DNA of 9,355 bases, taken from contig CALARM010000448.1 in assembly GCA_937888925.1 (NCBI GenBank), positions 1 to 9,355 on the forward strand, read 5' to 3'. Source of the stretch: an uncultured Synergistia bacterium (GTDB lineage: Bacteria; Eremiobacterota; SpSt-956; JAKJGF01). The stretch's first letter is position 1. The number at the start of each line of letters is the position of its first letter. Below the pieces are notes generated by a model. It did not search any database. It saw only the letters and a list, made by a program, of their open reading frames with translations, and had not been told where the DNA came from. The position numbers were made by a program, and so were the translations under genes. This document shows positions 7,079 through 9,355 of this stretch, piece by piece.

Positions 7079-7409
7079 GGATATGTTAAGTAATGATAAT
7101 CTTAATTTATTTAAAGAACTTGTAACTCTTACCTATGGTACAAAAGAAGACATAGATAAGAGATCAAAAGAGAAAAGGTTATATTCTATAATCATAATAA
7201 AACCTGTAGAGCAGATAAACGATACTATTATAGAACATTATTCTATGGAACTTAAAGGAATAGGCATATACAATTCTACATGGGACGAAACACTCTGGGC
7301 CTTCAGAGCTACCGTAATCGGTACAGATATACAAAAAATAAAAGAAAAAGGCTTTATTGTTCTCCTGGACAGAAAAATAGAAATTTTTTCTCTTTCGTCA
7401 CCACCATAA
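7077..7409 (+). CDS. Hypothetical 110-aa protein, no recognised family
   Basis: The product has no signal peptide, membrane segment or Cys-rich motif and should be a small cytoplasmic protein. By eye it has a charged helix near residues 5-32, then alternating strands and helices: YSIIIIKPVE, a helix ending in HYSMELKGIGIY, the strand LWAFRATVIG, and GFIVLLDRKIEIFSL at the C-terminus. This would fit a small alpha/beta fold, but I recognise no family. ATG at 7077 is preferred because GAGG lies 9 nt upstream; the in-frame ATG at 7026 would translate the heptamer repeat, and ATG at 7083 is a less well-placed alternative. The gene ends 12 bp inside the 3' end of the opposite-strand glycosyltransferase gene. 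Codon use looks like the neighbours, which supports a real gene. Confidence 0.65.
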   Translation: MDMLSNDNLNLFKELVTLTYGTKEDIDKRSKEKRLYSIIIIKPVEQINDTIIEHYSMELKGIGIYNSTWDETLWAFRATVIGTDIQKIKEKGFIVLLDRKIEIFSLSSPP

Positions 7410-8075
7410 TATACTCTTAAATACAAGTCCTACGAATCTCAGGGGATCTTTTATAGGATCCATCTTACTTTTCTCGTCTCCATAGATTGTTTTCACAGGA
7501 ACTGCCCCTATTTTATATCCTCTTCTTCCTGCCCTTATAAGAAATTCACTTTCCAGATTAAATCTGTTAGAAATAAGAGACATATTCTTTAAAACCTTTT
7601 GTTTTATGACTCTGTACCCTGATTGACTATCCTTTATCCATGTAAAAGCAAGAATACTTACAATCAGAGAACAACTGAAATTTGTGAAGATTCTGATGAG
7701 AGGCATACCTGTACCAAGTTTACTTCTTGTGCCTATAATTATATCATAAAAAGCAAGACCTCTGAGTAATTCCGGTATTTCCTGCGGATCATGCTGCCCG
7801 TCACCGTCTATGGTAACTATAGCATCATACCGGTTTTCTATAAAATAAGAAAATCCGGTTCTCAGAGCACCGCCTTTACCTTTATTTTTATCATGTCTTA
7901 TATATATGGCATCTGTTTTTTTAACTTCTTCGGAAGTCCTGTCTGTTGAACAATCATCAACTACAAGCACTTTGTCTACATATTTCTTTGTACCTTCAAT
8001 TACTTCTCTTATATGCCTCTCTTCATTATAAGCACATATGATAGCAAGTATTTTTTCGCAATTTTTTTTGTTCAT
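7398..8075 (-). CDS. Family 2 glycosyltransferase, DPM1/polyprenyl-phosphate sugar transferase-like
   Basis: 225 residues with the GT-A fold signature of GT2: AYNEE (15-19), VVDDCSTD (38-45), KGKGGALRTGF (65-75), the metal- and nucleotide-binding DGDGQHDP (90-97), then DSQSGYR (149-155) and FNLESE (172-177). This pattern is typical of dolichyl/polyprenyl-phosphate mannose or glucose synthases, which move a sugar from a nucleotide donor to a lipid phosphate at the inner face of the membrane. The protein lacks the C-terminal transmembrane pair of GtrB/ArnC-type enzymes. It is about the size of the soluble catalytic DPM1 form and may bind the membrane peripherally through its hydrophobic C-terminus (FVGLVFKSILWW). 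Donor and acceptor cannot be read from sequence. ATG at 8075 is preferred to TTG at 8081 because AGAAAG lies 7 nt upstream. No other cell-wall gene is nearby. Confidence 0.88.
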   Translation of the reverse strand: MNKKNCEKILAIICAYNEERHIREVIEGTKKYVDKVLVVDDCSTDRTSEEVKKTDAIYIRHDKNKGKGGALRTGFSYFIENRYDAIVTIDGDGQHDPQEIPELLRGLAFYDIIIGTRSKLGTGMPLIRIFTNFSCSLIVSILAFTWIKDSQSGYRVIKQKVLKNMSLISNRFNLESEFLIRAGRRGYKIGAVPVKTIYGDEKSKMDPIKDPLRFVGLVFKSILWW

Positions 8076-8113
8076 AATCAAGCTTTCTATAGAATAATTT
8101 ACTTAGAAAAAGA

Positions 8114-8142
8114 ATTATATCATATTTTTTTCTTTGAGTAAA
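8114..8142 (-). promoter_or_regulatory. Probable sigma-70-like promoter of the glycosyltransferase gene
   Basis: On the minus strand TTTACT (8142-8137), a 17-nt spacer and a perfect TATAAT (8119-8114) lead to a start about 30 nt before the ATG at 8075. The heptamer tract at 8155-8183 therefore lies just upstream of this promoter and not in the transcript. Confidence 0.5.
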
Positions 8143-8154
8143 TTTATATGAGAA

Positions 8155-8183
8155 TCGTAACGCATAACGCGTAAAGCGTGACG
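8155..8183 (-). repeat. Heptamer repeat tract upstream of the glycosyltransferase gene
   Basis: Four contiguous 7-nt units on the plus strand, CGTAACG (8156-8162), CATAACG, CGTAAAG and CGTGACG (8177-8183), read on the minus strand as the TCACG...TTACGA order seen elsewhere. They finish at TTACGA 79 nt before the glycosyltransferase start. The orientation follows the minus-strand gene. Confidence 0.75.
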
Positions 8184-8210
8184 GGAGGAACAAATTCTCA
8201 TACGTCGTTG

Positions 8211-8225
8211 TGACCGAAACGGTCA
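8211..8225. repeat. Perfect short palindrome TGACCG-AAA-CGGTCA
   Basis: A 6-bp perfect inverted repeat around AAA lies between the two divergent genes, in a locally GC-richer segment. It could be an operator half-site pair or part of a larger repeat element; nothing here distinguishes these. Confidence 0.4.
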
Positions 8226-8232
8226 TGGCCAT

Positions 8233-8289
8233 TAGTGAAAAATGAGTAAGTAAGTGAATTTTAGTTTTTTCACTTTTCACTTTTCACTA
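8233..8289. repeat. TTTTCAC heptamer hairpin
   Basis: Three perfect TTTTCAC units (8267-8287) are preceded by an imperfect inverted copy starting TAGTGAAAA (8233-8241) and ending AAGTGAA (8252-8258). The two halves can pair imperfectly. This is a different sequence family from the TCACGCG tracts but has the same 7-nt period. Confidence 0.7.
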
Positions 8290-8318
8290 TTGAATAAAGG
8301 AAAAATAACTGTTAATAT
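8290..8318 (+). promoter_or_regulatory. Candidate promoter of the zinc ribbon-TPR gene
   Basis: TTGAAT (8290-8295), a 17-nt spacer and TAATAT (8313-8318) would give a leader of about 100 nt containing the heptamer tract at 8361-8381. The match is moderate and the region AT-rich. Confidence 0.35.
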
Positions 8319-8353
8319 AGAATTAAGTAATAAATAATTACTAATGTAAAAAT

Positions 8354-8381
8354 CCTCGCGTCACGCGTTACGCGTTACGAA
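8354..8381 (+). repeat. Heptamer repeat tract upstream of the zinc ribbon-TPR gene
   Basis: TCACGCG (8361-8367), TTACGCG (8368-8374) and TTACGAA (8375-8381) follow a partial unit at 8354-8360. The order and the TTACGAA end are the same as in the tract at 760-801, and the orientation again follows the downstream gene. Confidence 0.8.
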
Positions 8382-8400
8382 ACAGAAAAAGGGGGGAATA

Positions 8401-8417
8401 CCCGGCTATAAACCGGG
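8401..8417 (+). promoter_or_regulatory. Small hairpin next to the start of the zinc ribbon-TPR gene
   Basis: CCCGG (8401-8405) and CCGGG (8413-8417) enclose a 7-nt loop. The right arm gives GGGA (8415-8418), the best-placed purine-rich site 6 nt before the ATG at 8425. If this is the ribosome binding site it would be partly hidden by the hairpin. A G6 run sits just upstream at 8391-8396. Confidence 0.35.
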
Positions 8418-8424
8418 ATAAGAT

Positions 8425-9355
8425 ATGGAATGTCCTAAATGTAAACAGGAATATGGTGATATGATAACCATATGTCCTATGTGTTTTATTGAGATTGCTC
8501 AGCCGGTATCACCTTCTACCGCAAGGAACAGGAGAGGGAAAAAAGAAAGACCTTCAGACAGTGGCAGTAAAAGTAAAGGATTGCTTGGCAGTTCTTTTTC
8601 AAGCTGGTTCGGAAGCAGAACACAGGAGCCTGCTCCCAAACAGGAGAAAAAAAGAAGTCATGAACATAAATTTACAAAATCAAGTGCTGCAGATTATGCC
8701 TCTTTTTCGATAGATACAGGTGTAACGGAAATGCCGGGGGTTGAAACCTTTCAGATTACTTCCCCGTCTCAGAGTTTTACCACTGAACCTGTTAATATTA
8801 TGACAGATAATTCTTTTTCTGATAAAAGTGAGCCTACTATAATGGATAAGCCTGTGGAAACAATGATTCCTTCCACGGTATCTGCTCCGACTTATGAAGC
8901 ACCTGTAAGGGGAACAGCAACCAGAGGCAGCCCTTCAAGGGAGCAACTGGCCCAGGAGCACTACAGCAAAGGCTATGAATATGAAAAACAGAACAGGCTA
9001 AAAGAAGCACTTGCAGAATACGGACAGGCTATAGCCTTTAATCCTAAATGGCCTGAACCTTATTACAGATGTGGCCTCATACTGGTTAAGAATAAAGATT
9101 ACAATACTGCGTTACAGAAGCTTCATGATGCTGTTAAACTTGATCCTGCAAATGCAGATGCCCATTATCAGATTGGGAAAATTTATGTAGATAGAAACTT
9201 TAAAGAAGATGCGGAAAAATATTTGAAACTGGCTTTGAGTAAAAATCCTAAATTAAGTGCTGCAAAGAATTTACTCGAAAGTCTCTATGGGAAAGTATCA
9301 TCTGTTACTCAGAAATCATGCCCGAAATGTAATTCTCTCCAGAGTAACAGAGCCA
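8425..9355 (+). CDS. Zinc ribbon - disordered linker - TPR protein, 3'-partial
   Basis: The frame is open from the ATG at 8425 to the window end, giving 310 residues with no stop. It begins with a zinc ribbon, C3-P-K-C6 and C17-P-M-C20. A Ser/Thr/Pro/Lys-rich, low-complexity linker without predicted structure follows (~25-170). Three tetratricopeptide repeats occupy ~174-278, each ending in a (F/L)(N/D)P or KNP turn, for example AVKLDPANADAHYQIGKIY. A second CPKC at 299-302 starts another zinc ribbon that continues beyond the window. TPRs are protein-binding scaffolds; the two zinc ribbons suggest a cytoplasmic adaptor. It shares the zinc-ribbon theme with the PP2C-FHA protein at the other end of the window, which hints at a common regulatory network but does not prove it. 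No membrane helix is visible in the part seen. Confidence 0.85.
   Translation, partial: MECPKCKQEYGDMITICPMCFIEIAQPVSPSTARNRRGKKERPSDSGSKSKGLLGSSFSSWFGSRTQEPAPKQEKKRSHEHKFTKSSAADYASFSIDTGVTEMPGVETFQITSPSQSFTTEPVNIMTDNSFSDKSEPTIMDKPVETMIPSTVSAPTYEAPVRGTATRGSPSREQLAQEHYSKGYEYEKQNRLKEALAEYGQAIAFNPKWPEPYYRCGLILVKNKDYNTALQKLHDAVKLDPANADAHYQIGKIYVDRNFKEDAEKYLKLALSKNPKLSAAKNLLESLYGKVSSVTQKSCPKCNSLQSNRA

Noticed and set aside
7371..7392. A/T inverted repeat near the end of the 110-aa gene as a terminator
   Set aside because: The stem is made only of A-T pairs inside coding sequence, with no GC core, so it is unlikely to end transcription.
8026..8280. 84-residue minus-strand open frame over the glycosyltransferase start
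   Set aside because: It overlaps the glycosyltransferase gene in another frame, crosses its promoter and translates two repeat families.
8489..8713. 74-residue plus-strand open frame
   Set aside because: It is out of frame within the zinc ribbon-TPR gene, whose frame stays open from 8425 to the window end with recognisable domains.

Overview
This is an AT-rich bacterial window, by eye roughly one-third G+C. It has six protein-coding genes, two of them cut by the window edges, and intergenic spaces filled with heptanucleotide repeats. Gene families point to an uncultivated, probably diderm lineage. Bacterial-type features are a PP2C/FHA phosphosignalling protein, a FecR-domain exported protein and a DPM1-like GT2 glycosyltransferase. 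A giant membrane protein combines discoidin-like, PA14, alpha/alpha-toroid, Ig-like and VWA-like modules; such mosaics are best known from Planctomycetes, Acidobacteria and related candidate phyla. The phylum cannot be fixed from this sequence alone. No rRNA, tRNA, transposase, CRISPR array or phage gene was seen.

Layout. 1-704 (+) is the 3' end of a PP2C phosphatase - zinc ribbon - FHA protein. After a 109-nt repeat-bearing gap comes 814-5826 (+), a 1670-aa multidomain membrane protein. A convergent gap (5827-6003) holds a long heptamer-based hairpin. It is followed by 6004-6759 (-), an exported FecR-domain protein. A divergent gap (6760-7076) carries a block of about 100 bp present twice. 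7077-7409 (+) is an unrecognised 110-aa protein that overlaps, tail to tail by 12 bp, 7398-8075 (-), a GT2 glycosyltransferase. A second divergent gap (8076-8424) carries two heptamer families. 8425 to the window end (+) is a zinc ribbon - TPR protein, open at its 3' end.

How the parts may fit. The PP2C/FHA protein would remove and read phospho-Ser/Thr marks, and its partner kinase is probably outside the window. The giant protein would be anchored by about seven N-terminal membrane helices and present a long extracytoplasmic stalk of binding modules; one of these carries a CxxCH haem-c-type motif. FecR and TPR proteins often serve as envelope signalling or scaffold parts. The glycosyltransferase would act on a lipid-linked sugar. 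A joint pathway is inference only.

The most unusual feature is the intergenic DNA. A T(C/T)ACGCG-like heptamer family occurs at five loci. At the four best-preserved ones it is oriented toward the downstream gene and ends in TTACGA. Two unrelated families with the same 7-nt period, GTTGAGA and TTTTCAC, form hairpins in other gaps.
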